From Sanderia malayensis (lineage: Eukaryota > Cnidaria > Scyphozoa > Semaeostomeae > Pelagiidae), in assembly GCA_013076295.1 (NCBI GenBank), contig RQOL01000824.1, positions 1,364,001 to 1,428,000 on the forward strand: a stretch of DNA of 64,000 bases, written 5' to 3'. A model generated the notes under the pieces. It was not told the origin of the DNA and did not search any database. It worked only from the letters and a program-made list of their open reading frames with translations. Below, one piece after another: positions 19,496-33,122 of the stretch. How positions within the stretch are numbered: the stretch's first letter is position 1; the number at the start of each line of letters is the position of its first letter. Position numbers and translations under genes: made by a program.

Positions 19496-22400
19496 TTTCG
19501 ATATGTTTTTAAGTTAGACCTACAAAAAAACAGATGGATGATAACAAAGCATGCGATAATTGAGTTTCAATAGTTGAAATCAAGATAAATTTTATCTTTG
19601 TATATATATTAAATATTTTATGCAATAAACTGAACATCTTGTATTTTGAACTGCTTCGTACATAAAGTATTTGCATTCAGTTTAAAAAACTATTGACATA
19701 AAAATTCAAGTTTGGTTTGCTTTAAGGTGTGTTACACCCATTTTTTATAAGAAATCATAGGCCCCTATTTTCAAAACTTAAGAAATTTTGGTAGGAGATT
19801 TTGTGTGACTGAAAAAAGTTGAGAAACTTTCTATGTTGTTTTAATGAGAAAAAATGTTAAAAACAACTTGCGCACTTCATTCCCACAGATTTACAACAAA
19901 TCTCAACAATGTTAAGAAACTTGCTGAGAAACTTTTCGTACCATAATTAGGTGTACGAAACCCTAAGAAACTAAGAAACTCTGGTACAAAAATTTTGCAT
20001 AGCTTCTTGTAAAAATATGGGTGTAAGTCAGGATAACTTTCAAACATTTTATATGTACGCACAGGGTTTATTTTAAGGTGCAGTGATAACCAATTTGTGC
20101 AGTGATAAATCATGATTGTGCAGTGATAAAATCAAATTTGTGTAGTGATAACCTTTTAACAAAACAATTTCAGACAAATTTCAAGAAAATATTCTCACAG
20201 TAAATGTCGTCCTCGTAGTCATCGATGCAAATAAACAACTAATTGTAAACAGTCAATACTAAACAACTTAAAAGCTTTGCTGAACCAGCTTATTTTCATT
20301 TTCTTTCAATATCTTGGTTCTCAAAAACTTTGCAAAACCAAGACTGCTTGTCAGCTTTTGGGGTATCTCGGGTTCAGCATTTTCTATCTGTCATGAAGTA
20401 GTGAATAGCTGGTCGTGGGTCATATTGCCCCAATACTGGCATATTCAAATTTATGTACAAATTGCTATTGATTTTTTGTCGCTAAAGTCGGTTTCTTGAA
20501 CTTGCTTTCATGAGGTTTGTTTTTTTTTCTTGCTGTCTGTTATTCAAAAATTTTACAATGACGAGAAATAGCACATGGTAAGTCAGTTGAATAACACACA
20601 CCTCACCCTCTAATGTTGAGTTTAATATCCGCTAAATAGCCATAAAATGGTTAACTATGTTTCAGTTCCTGTTCCTCAGAAGTCGAAATGAGTGGAGCAT
20701 ACTATTCTAAATGTTAATAGAAAGGCGTGGTCATGACAAGTTTCGAAAGACAACGCCCATATCATCAAAATTTGCTAAATATGTGCAATGATAAAAAATC
20801 CTTAAAAGAAACCCTGTGTACGCAACAAGTATCACAGAAAAGTACGTAGAAATGATATTTATAGTTAATTTTAATCTAAATATAAGATTAAAGATTGGTA
20901 GAGTAGAATTGGGATAAGTTTTGATAACTTATGAATATATATAAATAAATATTAATATTAATAAATAAATAAATAATCTTTGTAAGTTAAGTCTTAACTT
21001 GGGTAACCTAAATTTTTCTGGAGATAGTAAAGGGTAACTATGACTTTTTTCAAGATAGTAAAGCTTATGCTCTCCGGAACATATGCCAGAAATAAAATCC
21101 ATTGGACGGAAATTAATTGAGTACCTAATTATGTTAGTGTAATAATTGGCCTGCAAAGATTGAACGTTTGTTCATTGAAAAGTCCTCGAAACGCAGCGGT
21201 TCTATAAAGATTTTGCAGGATTCATATTTGATTTTGATCAAGGTTGGAGTTTCTTGTTTTGAAAAACCAACGTGGAATAAACAAACAATAGATTGCTTTC
21301 GGCCAAAAGATGGTCGTTAGTTTTGCAAAATTTATTCCTCTAAATTCTAAGTCTTTTCATGGCAATAACAACTCGGATAAAGCATGCAAGTTAAAGGCAA
21401 AAACAAAGAGATATAGACTTGACAAACCTTGAATAGTTGAAACCAATTTTTCAGTCTAATATGAACAACAGCTGCACGATAAGACGCGGTGATAAAACTA
21501 TTGATACGAGCAATTTTTTAACTAACAGCTTAAAGTCTGAACTCCAACTTGCCTTACCAACCAACTTCAAAGTAATCTTTTGATTAATCAGTATAAATTA
21601 TGCTCTGAAACACATAATGATTACAGTTCCATAAATATTTGTGTTTTAGTTGTGGAATTGATACCTCTGAGTTGAGAGCTGGTAAACATACTAACAAGAC
21701 AAATATTTGCTGATGGAATTTTCCTTGCTCGAGTGAACTTAATCCTTGAGGCGGGATGCCTAAAGCCAGAAAGAGTGCTCTCAATAACAGACAATTGAAC
21801 ATTGACAATGCAATGGAAGTTGAAAAATGGTTAGAAGGTAATTACACAGCTAAATCCAGCCAAAGATACTTTGATTGGGTTTTATTCAACTACGCTTCTT
21901 TAATTTTTATTTCATCAAAAGAGTGAGAAAACTAACCGGCTTTGTAAAGAGAAAAGCTTGAGCTTATAATTTGCATGGAGATAGATATTCAGTGTTCACA
22001 AACGTCTTTAACAAGTACGATGCATTTGATTGATAAACATAGCGGTATCTATTTGATTATACACGGAAAGGCATTTATAAAAACAAGATAATATATTATG
22101 TTATCTTGATATAAGCAATTATAACAATTTATATAGTTTTGAAAAATTGTGGTCTGACCAAACACTCGGTCAGCATAGCAGGTTTGATGCTTAAGGAATG
22201 TTGCGTAACTCAGTTACGACAGCGCTAAGTTTTTGAAAAATCGGTATAAGGGTGGATATGTTTTTGAAACTTGGACGGCACGCCCCTGACCATATTTAGT
22301 CAAGTGCCCCTCCCTAACGGGTGTTTATGAAATAATTGCATACAGAATTTTTACCAGAGCTCACAAAATAAATAACAACATTGCCATTTTCTCTGCATTT

Positions 22401-22507
22401 CATTGTAACTGAAAACAACAAATTGTCAGTGAAAATAAAATATTTTATTTGCTTTCATATTGTTCATAAATCTAATTTATTGTCAAATTCTAATTGTCGA
22501 ATTTCAC
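19496..22507. other. Intergenic DNA, no gene recognised
   Basis: About 3 kb between the Kv start and the FARSB stop. Only short unconvincing frames occur. Words such as TAAGAAACTTTTT recur here and near 17860, 18210 and 41750, suggesting an undefined interspersed repeat. GTGTTACACCC near 19727 and its loose complement near 20020 may mark the ends of one copy. Confidence 0.5.
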
Positions 22508-24418
22508 TCATAAGAAGTACTCCATGTTAACTTCAAAAGCAGCACACGGATTTGTCAATTCAAATTTGTGAAGTACTTCAGGATGAATGACACCAATTTT
22601 CCCTACCACTGAACCATTCACGACTACCTGGGCTGACCTTCCAGAGAAAAATGTTGGGTCTAAAACATAACAAAAAATGGAAAATTAATTCATGGCTAAA
22701 CTAACAGTAGTTGATCACATATCTGAATGTAAAAATTCTTGATATAAAGAAAAATATCTGATTTCTCGATATGGGTGATGGGATAGATTACCCTCGTTTC
22801 AAATAGCTCCCGAAATAAAATTACTTATTCTTTCCTTCAATATCTAAATGTTTACCAAGCAATGAAATCTTTTGATAGAAATCCTACTCACCTTCGAATG
22901 CCCTAATATGGTATCCCTCGTTGGGGTTTTCTTGTGCGTTCTTTGTTGGCTTTACATCAAGTATTTGAAAGAAACGATCCAATAGCCCTTGTACAACTTC
23001 AAACCCGGGGGTTTTGTTGCAATTCAAAGCACAAAAGCGGCGCTGATTACGAGCACCAGTGTCTATGGAAAAAAAACAAAGATTATTATGAGATTGAAGA
23101 GTTTATAAGGGTACAAATAATGATCAAGGAATAGATATAGATCACTTCCACCCACCTTTGCTATCATCTCTGAGTACGACGTCTGAGATTTCGAATAACT
23201 TGATAGGCAATGTCATTCTTTTATTACTGGAAGCAGTCTTGAGCAACCCTGGCAAAAGGGTCGTTCTTGCAACCTGATCAAAAAATACATCAATCAATAA
23301 ACTTATAAGAAATAATGACTATTAAGTTTCAGATAACTGTACCCCCTCGAAAGTCCATTAACTGCAGTGAAAAACAATACAAATTATTGTATCATCAGGA
23401 GGTAGGTTCGTCTGGCTTAATTTTGAGAGCATTTTATAACTACAGTTGATTCCTGAGCATCTTGAAATACAGTAAAAACCTGCATGTAAAAACCAATGAA
23501 GTATTTCTAGAATGGTACTTCTGCTTGAAACAATAGAAGAAACAATAACCCATTGTTTTTAACAATAGACTGAGTGGAACATTCTCAGGTTCTCATATCA
23601 TATAGCGAAAAGCACGTTACTGTGCTTTTCGCTATCTGGAACAAATAGTTACTTCTTAACAAGATAAAAACCATACTGAATTAAAAAAGATACCTTTAAC
23701 TTGTCGACCGAATTGTCATCCCCCTTTAGAGTTAATTGTCATCCCAGTATTCAATGGTGAGATACTTAATACTAACAATGTCTTTGCTTAATATCAATGG
23801 ATTGACATGCCCCATGTATATACAGAGACCAGTTTGGACTTACCTGAAACTCTAAGGTTTTTGGGTTTCCAATATGCACAGCTTCTTTGCATCCGTTTGG
23901 GTTATTCAATTTCTCAGAGATGTCATCTCTTGAACACTAAAAATTGATACAAACAAATGAGATACAATCGTGGTTTCTTTAATCAACTTCTTTTACTGAC
24001 CTACTAACTAGATCGACAGTGTACAATATTAGATAGATACAAGGAGGGGACAAAAGCACTTGGGACGCCCGTAAATTTCATTCCTTGCGGGTTGAAATTT
24101 ACGACACCCAGGTGGCAATGGTCATGTCACCTCAAGAACATCTATTTCGATTTATTCGTGCATTTCGATTTATTCGTGATAAAACAATAGATATTATAAA
24201 AAGTTCAATGCATTTTAGCTGCTATTCAGTTGATTGGTATGCCAAAGGCAAGGTTGATAAACAGCCTTTTTTCCCAATTAGACCCCCAGATCTCTAGATA
24301 AAACATTGTTGGGGGAGGAGAGGGGTGAAGGATTACGTGCAAAACTTGCGAAAGTCGCAAGTGTCCCAGAATTGTTGTCCCATACTGTAGATAGATAGAT
24401 AGATACATGCATACACAC

Positions 24419-24451
<33 letters not shown>

Positions 24452-27400
24452 TAGATAGATAAATAGATACATAGAAGAAGATTCTTGGGCCTGCAAATTA
24501 TTGGTGCTTCATTTAAAGTGACAGTGTTGAGATTGCCTCACCAATGAGAAGGTCAAAGCTTCTGTGAACCCAGCCTGGGCAATGGGCCCTCTGACCAAAT
24601 CACAAAGTTTGTTCAATTTGAACTGAAAAGAAAAATATTATGATTTATAAACTTTGATTCAACCACCTATGCCAATTCAACAATCAGATATATTATTATA
24701 TACATCAGGAATCCCTGAATATTGACCTATTGACCTATAAACTCCCATGGCAAAAGAACCTTGACCTGTTTCCTTTGAACTATGACCCATGAATGAAACT
24801 ATGAACTATGAAGCTATGAAGCTGTGAATTTTCAAAGTAGTACATATGAAATATGTACAATAAAGTAAGAATTGTGCGGAATACTTTTTGCCCTATGAAC
24901 TATAATCTATTTGAGTGATTTCTGCAAACCACGTGATCTATACGCAATGATAACCTTTGACCTTACCTGATTTGCTATGCAGTTGGTTGGCGGAATAAGC
25001 TCTGTGATGTTATTATACCCATAAGCAATGGCAATATCTTCGTATATGTCACACGGATGAATAACATCTAAATAAACAGACGTGTTCACCCCCGTTATTC
25101 AACGCTGATATAACATTGTTTATACTTAGGAAACATGCATAAACCGGGGGTAATGTATTACCTGCGCGAGTTGGTGGGATGGTGACCTGTAGCCTCTTGC
25201 CATCGTCAATGACAACTGATTTCAAACACATCCGCGTGAGGATATCTGCAGCTTTCTCCGCGTCGATGCTAGAATGAAACAAATTCGTTTGATAACGACC
25301 TGGGCGAATATGTGTCAAATTGTCACCGTTATCAGATCAGTTTATGATTAACTATGTGGGTTGTCGTACATGTTTGCAATTACTTAGCGTGTCCGTCGGC
25401 TTTTGTTAGTTATATTGCAATAAAATAAGCTTGTTTAATGCAAGTAGAAAAAAGCAATGCATTTGAATAAAAACAATGGTTTGTGAACAGCGGCTTTGAG
25501 GGTATTGGATATAAAGGTGTTAAACTAGATATTACTGTGTACTTTGACATAGGGAATAAAAGATAAAGGTATTAGACATTAGAGTAACAGAGGGGTGCAA
25601 GAAAAAGCAGAAGAAGGGGGCAATGGACCCTGAATACTATGTCACACTTCGGAGATTCTCAGAGCTATTTTCAACACACCGTGCGTGTAATACTTGAGCT
25701 GCAAATAGCCCCGCATTTGACAAAAATCAATTTTTATTTGTAGACTACGATGACGCTTGTTGTACAACTACTGGCTTCAAATGCGGAGGAGCTATTGGTT
25801 TAAAATGCGGAGGAGTCGATGATTTTAAATACGACAGTGACCAATACAAAAGGCCATCTGTAATGACGTCACGAGTTAGTCCACCAAGGCTTAATCAACC
25901 GAGGTACGTAACAGCTTGTGATCTGCTTAATGTATACAGTAAAAACCCGCATATAAGAACCAATGGATTAAGAACCTTCAGGGTGGTATTTCTGCTCAAA
26001 ACAATGGAAGAAACAATAGCCTATTGTCTTGGAACAATAGGCTGGATGGAAATTTACAGGTTCTTATATGCGGGTTTTTACTGTATTTTATAAAAATAAC
26101 GTGTGAACATCAACTGTTGATGGGCCGTAAGCTCTGAAGACCTTAGCTATGCGATACTGCAACAATCAGAGCTTGTACATCGGTTTAATGCAAGAATTCT
26201 GCGTTTTACGAAGCAAGCATGATAATTGTCATACCTCATTTGATACGCTGAAAACTATTGGCTACGGAAAGCAACCTAAATGCCCCCTAAATTCAAGCCC
26301 AGTCGTTTTAACGGTTATTTTCCCCTTTATCACTGGCAAATCATAAGACAATGGTGAAAGTAATGGCACAATTTGATGCAATGAATACAATAGTGAAATT
26401 GCCATATTGAAATACCCCCGATGCTTAGTTTGGCTTATTGTAAAGTTCCAAAGCATTTTCCTCAAAGGCTAACATAAAGAAGGCAAAATCTTCTTTTTTA
26501 TTTTAATGCAATGAGCTACAAATGAAGCAATCAGTACTGGAAAAGATCCTCATGTTTCCTATGCAGACATTTTACTTCCAACTGCGCAAGAAAGGGCTGT
26601 ATAGCGACCTGCTAGTGCAAACAAAAATAGTATTTCAGAGCTTCCTAAAACTGTTTGCAAATTCACATCTGCTCCCCAAGACTGTTCGCATATTCACATC
26701 TGCTCCCAAAAACTGTTCGTATATTCAAATCTGCTCTCCAAGAATGTTGGAATATTCACACCTGCTCTCCAAGACTGTTCGCATTTTCATGAATAGAAAA
26801 CCATCGTCCTTTCTTGCATCTCCCAAATTCTACCCATGAGTCTTCGAAAAAAAGCTCCTCGAAAACAGTTATTGCTATAAATATCACACCTGGCTGGACT
26901 ATCCTGGTCATAATTCCTCGATATCCAGCAGCAACAGATCAAAATAAGCTCCTCTTTATTTTAATCTACTCTGAAAAAGTCAGCAAACTTCAACTCACCC
27001 CCGTGGTTCCGAGAATTAATTGAGGAAAATGCTACGGCGATGCTCAGTAGTAGCGTTGTAATTAAAGTTAATCTCTAATTTCCCTGGTTCATTGTTAATA
27101 GTTACAGATACAGTCAAATTGTAACAGAAAAACATCGGAAAGGGTACTGGATCACAGTAGCCCCAGTCTAGAAATACCTTGTTTGGGGATTTTTATAAAC
27201 GTTTTAGCGTAATAATAATGATACATATTTATACAGGATAAGCTTTTTCAGTTTCTACATGTACTGAAAAGGCTTATCCTGTATAAATATGTATCATTAT
27301 TATTATTATTATTATTTATCAAACTGGGTTGGATGGCAAATTTCATGCTTGTTCTATAAAATGCACAATTATCATTAGCTCATCAGCGTTCACATTAAAC

Positions 27401-30400
27401 TAATAGGTTTGAAATACTTTCGACTCGAAACTTACTTAATTCCGACTGCTGTGTTAGCTTTTGCAAGCTCGACTTTCTCCTCCCTGTATTGCAATTTCTA
27501 AATAAAACAAATAATAACAAATAAAGTAAAGCGAACCGAAAACTCAACAAAAACAACACCAAATATATTTCGGGTATATTTTAAACAGGGGTTTGGGGTT
27601 TATATGGAGACTTGGTTGATTTTTCGTGGTTTCATAGTCGACCGAGAACTGCATGCAATAAACAGTTGTAAAGCGCAATGAAACACCCTGGCAAAGTCTC
27701 TACTAATACTGTATATTAATGGAGAAATGATAACAAAACCGGGAGTTGTGTTGTATAGAATGATCTTACCGGATAGGTCAATACGTTGCCATCTGGCTGC
27801 TGAACATCGACACTTTCAACACTGAGAAACAGACGAATCATATTAATAGGTTACCCCCTGGATATGCGACAACGTATAAGGAATCTCGCGTTGAAATCAA
27901 AGGAAAAACGGGGGTAGTGTCCATACGTGAATGGCGCTTTGCAGTAGACGCTGAACATCGTTACGATTGTATCCAATACAACTGTAGCCTGTTAATGAAG
28001 TGGAAATGAATTGGCACACTTGTACACTGTACACAGTGGAAATATAACATCGATCTTGTTGCACAGTTGACGACTATATGTTCATGGTACGTACAATTTC
28101 AAACAAATTGATTTGGAGATGGTAGGAAATTACCAACCTTGTGTAAATCTGTAGCAGTTGATTCGATGAAAACATTCTTGGTATCAAGAGTAATCTTTGA
28201 ATGATCACCTTCAGATAAGTAAACGTGTAAATTACTTAAACGGCTCAGAATGCGCGTCATTTGTCAGCTCTTGCGCGTTCGATAGGTTCAAAACTCGATG
28301 CTTATCATGAAGCACTTGCATTCATTGAACTTATATCCACGTGCAATACATGCAATCTACTGCGCAATACTGCCAAATGCGAGCAACGCTTTCAATACTA
28401 GAGGCCAATAAGGTAATCTGTGGTTAAATAATTGAACATAAACTGCACAGTAATGTTCTCTGTATATATACGTGAAATTAAGCTACGCAGTAACGTGAGT
28501 GCAATTTGTGTACAGGTGTAGCAAGCCACGCATTTGCAATGTTAGAAAACAATAGTTATCCTATCACTCCAATCCAGTTTCTGTATACGAATAGTTCAAT
28601 GTGACCCACCAACGATCTTAAACATATTCATGTGTATTGTAAAGTGACGTAATTGTGCTAACCGTTAATGATTGGCGGCATGGATAGAACAACGTTGTTG
28701 CTGTCGTAGATCACAGGGTACACAGGCTCATTTTCCAATATATGAAGATAAGATTTCAGATGACTTTCTCCCTAAAACGGATAAATTTATCAATTGTTTA
28801 TACTTGTACAATGGTCTATCAGCATACTGCTATGATGTTTAATTGGCATTGTTTTATAACAAAGGACATTGTTCTCGAGCAATAGATTGTTATATCGCGC
28901 AATAGATTATTGCTTGGATAGGGAAAATAACAAAGCCTTGACAAAGCAAACCTTGTATAATTGCATTAGCTCTGTAGCTGTGTGTTCTTTAGGCTACAAA
29001 AAACAAAAAAAATATCATTAAACTAGTCGTTTAATAATATGGCATCAAGACTTTCATTTTCAGTCGCAATTCACAACCCCAAATTTCCTGGACTTGCTCC
29101 AAGTCTCTCTCTTATATGTCATCTCTCGATAAAATAAAACAAGCCTGAGGGAGGGAAAAAGAAAAAAGTATGTCATCTTATATGTCATCTCTCTCCTTCT
29201 TTCTCCTTTTCTCCTTTCCCTTTTTATTGTTTTATTTTATCGAGAGATGACATATAAGAGAGAGACTTGGAGCAAGTCCACAAATTTCCCTGCTTTAGTT
29301 AAACAAAACATCAAAAATAATCAACATTGGATCGTCTTTCCACGGTACTTCTATTCATTATGCTACCCCCTGACAGTCCTATACGATCCATTGATAAACA
29401 CTGTGTAATAAGTCACCATGTAATACATGTATCAGGGGATGACAGGATGAAATGCTAAGTTAAGCAACTTTCGTTTTACCTGATTTAGTGCTTTGAATTT
29501 GATTTCATCCGGTGATTGAGCTGTGTATTTGAATGGCCCTTTGATTGTGTCAAGGTCGTGCGTGCCAATGGCGACGAGTGTTCTTTTGCGACAAATCGTT
29601 TGGTGCAGTTTGTCTTGTAGCTCGATGAAACTGTTGTAAGAATCCTTGTTTTCCACGAGAAATGCAAAGAAATTAAAGATATCAAGCGAAAGTGTCAGTT
29701 ACGCTTATCATAAGACAGTAAATACTCGTATACGAGAGCATGCAAATTTTGCATCCAGTCTTTTGTTATTTAACAATCGGCAGTTGGTTCTTCTATTTTT
29801 TGAACAGGAATATCACACTGCAGGATTTTTGATACATTGGATTTATATGCGGGTTGTTACCGTCATTTGCAGATATATATCGTTAAATGTCAAAGTTAAT
29901 CTAAGTTATCAGAAACTACTTAGATTCTGTTGAGGAGTCGTAGAATCGCAGAATTTTAGAATCTTAGAGTTGTAGAATTTTAGAATCTTAGAGTTGTAGA
30001 ACTTTAGAATCTTAGAGTTGTAGAATTTTAGAATCTTAGAATCGTAGAATGAAGGAATAGAAAAGAGGGGATTTGAAATGAGGAATGAGGAATGGGAGAG
30101 TAATTTGCGGGCCAGGAATTGAAACTGGATTTAAGCTTGGAATGCTAGATGCTACCTGGGTGAATGAGATATTCCTGAGAATGGCTGCTACACAATGTGG
30201 CCTCACTTTAGCTGTCTGAAAAGAATTATTAAGGATAATTAGCAATAGTTTCACCCATCATTGCCTAAATTCAACAAATTCAGATGAAGAGCACTCCTGG
30301 ATACCTCTGGCATGATGATCAACTTTTCTGCTGACTCTGGTCGAATCGCTTTGTACTGGGGAATCGGTAATCTAATAAAAAATGTATGAAAAAGGGCATT

Positions 30401-31916
30401 ACATTGCATTGAAAATTGCATGAACTAAAATCATTGCTTCACCTGGTGAGGCTATATTTATGTCAATAGTAGAAACTCACTTTCCGAGAAAAACAAGCAA
30501 GCTTCTGCTGAGTCCTTCCATGCAGAGCAAATCATATCTAGTAGGAAAAATAGATAAAACCTTAAAAGAACTTGCTTAACAAGCCACATGTGACATTGTG
30601 ATTCAATTAAAGAACATATTCTATCTGTATCATGTATGAGTGTGCTACCTGTTAGCAGGGACATCAACTTTATAAATTATTTCATCTGATGCATCCGTAG
30701 CTTTGTCTTCACCTTGTTCCTTCGAAATCATTTGCTTCTCAGAGGTCTGCAAGAAAAATTTTACCACCTTCTTGCAAGCAACTCATTTTGTATTATTTAG
30801 AATTTGAAAAATCCATCTTTCAGTGATGAAAATTGTCTCAGAATGATCAGGAGAGCCTAGTTGGTAGGTTTGGTCATGTACTTGTTGGAGTCATATTTCA
30901 CTTTATTTCAAAATGTTTGAATTTGGGGACACGAGTCCATGGATGCTTCAGGGTATAATACACCTACTGCATGATGTCTTCCACTGTTAACTGTTTATAA
31001 GCCACTAACTAAAATAACTCTAAAAGTACAGGAGACAACAAGGAGACCTCCCCGTGATCTGCATGACAACCAAACCATAGAGTAGAAGGACTTGGATGGG
31101 GGTAGTCTTATCATGCCCTGCTCTCTCCTCTGTTCCTTGGGATTGAGTTATGCTTGCAGAAAGTTTTATTTTTTGAAAATGTTGTTCTTACTACTTCATC
31201 CAACTCAAGTCCATAATCAAAGCAGAGCTCATCAAATTCTTCATCAGCTAAAAAAAATCGAAATTAAGAATGTCCAGTCTTACTATATTGGCTGCAATGA
31301 CATACATATATAAAGAAGGCATGTAGGGGCAGATGATGTACTTAAATTTTAAGACTTCATTAAGTTTAAAGTTGTTTCTAAGCAAATTTGGTTTAATAGT
31401 CGAATTTGGGGACTGTTAAACCAAATTTGGGGTATGGGGAAAGGGTGTTAATTAGTGTTGCATGCATGCGCACACAAATATTTCTCATGCCTGCACGTGA
31501 CTCCAAAACTCCAAACTCTCCAAAAGCACTTTGGAGCAATCCAAAAGTACACGTGGTCCAGTTAATTAAAACCGGCATGCGATATCGTGTCAATAAAACA
31601 AATTTGGTACAAGAATCTCCACTCCCGAATCTCCAGCCAGCATATTGTGCGAGAAATACACAAAATTGTGGGTTTTGACAACCATAACGTTAAATCAAGT
31701 AACATTGCACGACCTGTATAATTTATAAACAATGTGATGATGGGGCTTGGCTTAGCCTGTACCTAGTAATGTCAAAGAAACTTCTCCTCGGCACTTTGCC
31801 CAGTTTAACGCACAAATTTGCAGTTTATTTTACATTATCAGACTTGAAATTGACTTACTATATGTTTTCCCGAGCCTTTCAAAAAGCAAATCTCTCTTTA
31901 CACCCACAGTTGGCAT
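22508..31916 (-). CDS. FARSB: Phenylalanyl-tRNA synthetase, beta subunit (cytosolic)
   Basis: Twenty exons join in phase: 31916-31859, 31247-31192, 30746-30649, 30537-30481, 30371-30305, 30215-30156, 29644-29480, 28993-28952, 28771-28663, 28208-28138, 27988-27927, 27821-27770, 27497-27436, 25268-25162, 25067-24967, 24622-24542, 23936-23844, 23273-23156, 23062-22892 and 22659-22508 (1782 nt, 593 aa; the human protein has 589). The protein pairs with FARSA in an alpha2-beta2 enzyme that charges tRNA-Phe. Diagnostic segments in order: [19 protein letters not shown] at the N-terminus, [118 protein letters not shown] and [10 protein letters not shown]. Every exon has GT-AG borders. Introns carry several palindromes and minisatellites. 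Confidence 0.97.
23470..23640. mobile_element. Degenerate copy of the ACAGTAAAAACC MITE
   Basis: The left end ACAGTAAAAACCTGCATGTA and the internal GAAACAATAGAAGAAACAATA match the intact element at 25935-26085. The right end is eroded. A small palindrome (AGCGAAAAGCAC / GTGCTTTTCGCT) lies at its 3' side. Located in FARSB intron 17. Confidence 0.65.
24388..24472. repeat. GATA/GACA microsatellite
   Basis: Runs of ATAG and ACAG tetranucleotides (AGATAGATAGAT, then ACAGACAGACAG, then AGATAGATAG) make a compound microsatellite in FARSB intron 16. Confidence 0.95.
25935..26085. mobile_element. Intact MITE with perfect 27-bp inverted ends
   Basis: The ends TACAGTAAAAACCCGCATAT... (25935-25961) and its exact complement (26059-26085) bound a 151-bp element. 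The first and last TA suggest a TA target, as in Tc1/mariner. The centre has CAATAGCC/GGAACAATAGGC words that also pair. It lies in FARSB intron 13. Confidence 0.85.
26638..26792. repeat. Minisatellite, about 36-bp unit, four to five copies
   Basis: The unit reads roughly TTCACATCTGCTCCCCAAGA then CTGTTCGCATA and repeats four to five times with few changes. It lies in FARSB intron 13. The 105-codon open frame that crosses it is not considered a gene. Confidence 0.85.
27211..27304. repeat. Inverted repeat, 42-bp arms, 10-bp loop
   Basis: Arms 27211-27252 and 27263-27304 pair with one mismatch (AATAATAATGATACATATTT against AAATATGTATCATTATTATT), followed by a short TTA run. It lies in FARSB intron 13, 130 bases upstream (genomic) of the next exon. 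Confidence 0.85.
29089..29280. repeat. Inverted repeat, perfect 54-bp arms, 84-bp spacer
   Basis: Arms 29089-29142 (TGGACTTGCTCCAAGTCTCT...) and 29227-29280 are reverse complements. The spacer contains a partial extra copy of TATGTCATCTCTC. It lies in FARSB intron 7 and would form a long hairpin in the pre-mRNA. Confidence 0.9.
29938..30050. repeat. Minisatellite, about 24-bp unit
   Basis: Repeats of TTTTAGAATCTTAGAGTTGT AGAA, about four full units with partial ones at each side, in FARSB intron 6. Confidence 0.85.
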
Positions 31917-32350
31917 TTTATTCCTGATTATAAGCAACAAATTATATCTGAAGGTGAGAACAAGGCCTAAAAGCAAAGCGAAGGGAATAGGGGGGCTGTT
32001 GATAGATAACATGCATTATCATCTGAATTCTTTCTTTTCAGAAAGCCAAACCAATGTTCTAACGAGCATAAAACAATGCATGCTAGAAATTTTTAATGAA
32101 TGAGTAGATCAGAAACCTCGATCCGATCACGATAAAGCCTTGGTCTCATGTATTCAAATACCAGGTGTAAAAAAGATGCAATTGATTTTATCAGCTTCCA
32201 CTTATAAACACGAGGCACTTTATAAAATTGATGCATTATCACCATATATGGGTAAATAACTTAAACTCCTTGTAGATATTTTTGAATCTCTAAGCTTCAT
32301 CTCAAACTTATTTCATCAGGCTTTCAATTGTCACACTTTTTGGAATGAAA
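31917..32350. promoter_or_regulatory. Divergent promoter interval between FARSB and the 89-aa gene
   Basis: The two start codons are 434 bases apart and face away from each other, so any promoter elements are shared or adjacent. I cannot point to a specific box. Confidence 0.4.
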
Positions 32351-33122
32351 ATGTCAAGTTGGGTGCAAATAAGGCAAAGGTTAAGAAGGCATGAAAGAGA
32401 GGAAGAGATTGTTTGGATTCGTTTTCAGCAGAAAAGGTAGGTGGTTATTTTCGCGTCTAATATATCTTCTACATTTGAAAAGCTAATAAAACTCCAAAGC
32501 TATTTAACAAAGAGCCTCTGTTCTGTAGTTAAATCAACAATAGAATTGCATGCCAAATATCGTGCTGCAATGCAACAGAATTACGTCTTTTTGAAGCTCA
32601 TATTTATTATGCCGAAGAGCTGCTTTGTGCAAAGGGAGGGAAGACAAGTACAAAAGGAGAGCTAAGACGTTACTAGTTTGCTTGCTAAGGTGTTTTGCAT
32701 CATATGGTTTTTACAGCATCAACTAACTTTGCTATTGAATGATTGCCGGTTTAGATTCGAAAGCTTGCAAACGAAAGAGATAAGAAGAGAAACCCAACGA
32801 CAACCTGAAGATGATGTTAACGATCTTTGCATGCTTCGTCTTGATTTCCTTCACAGCTCAAGGTCAGTTTACATAATGTTGTGTTCAGGATTGGAACTGT
32901 TAGAAATGACGCTGCATCCATACATGAAGTACTTTAGCCTTACTTTGATCTTTCCTCGTGCTCAATCAATATGGTAGAGTTATAGTTTTGTTGCTAGATT
33001 TAATTGCGTGCTTTCTCTGCATCGATTTTCCGCATAACTTTAACAGGAACAGGAAAATAAGAACTGAAGCTTCTTACTCTTTTCTTCACAAATATATTCA
33101 AAACATAATATCCTCAAACTAA
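32351..33122 (+). CDS. Possible small 3-exon gene, 89 aa, family not recognised
   Basis: Exons 32351-32436, 32755-32862 and 33047-33122 join in phase (86, 108 and 76 nt; 270 nt in all) with donors AAAAG-GTAGGT and CAAG-GTCAGT and acceptors GGTTTAG and TTTAACAG. The product begins MSSWVQIRQRLRRHEREEEI, is highly charged and helical, and ends KYIQNIISSN. I recognise no domain and no signal or membrane segment. Three compatible splice junctions in a row, an ATG start and a position head-to-head with FARSB support it, but each exon is short and chance is possible. Confidence 0.45.

Noticed and set aside
26522..26839. Open frame of 105 codons in a FARSB intron
   Set aside because: Its middle is the 36-bp minisatellite, and it begins and ends without splice sites.
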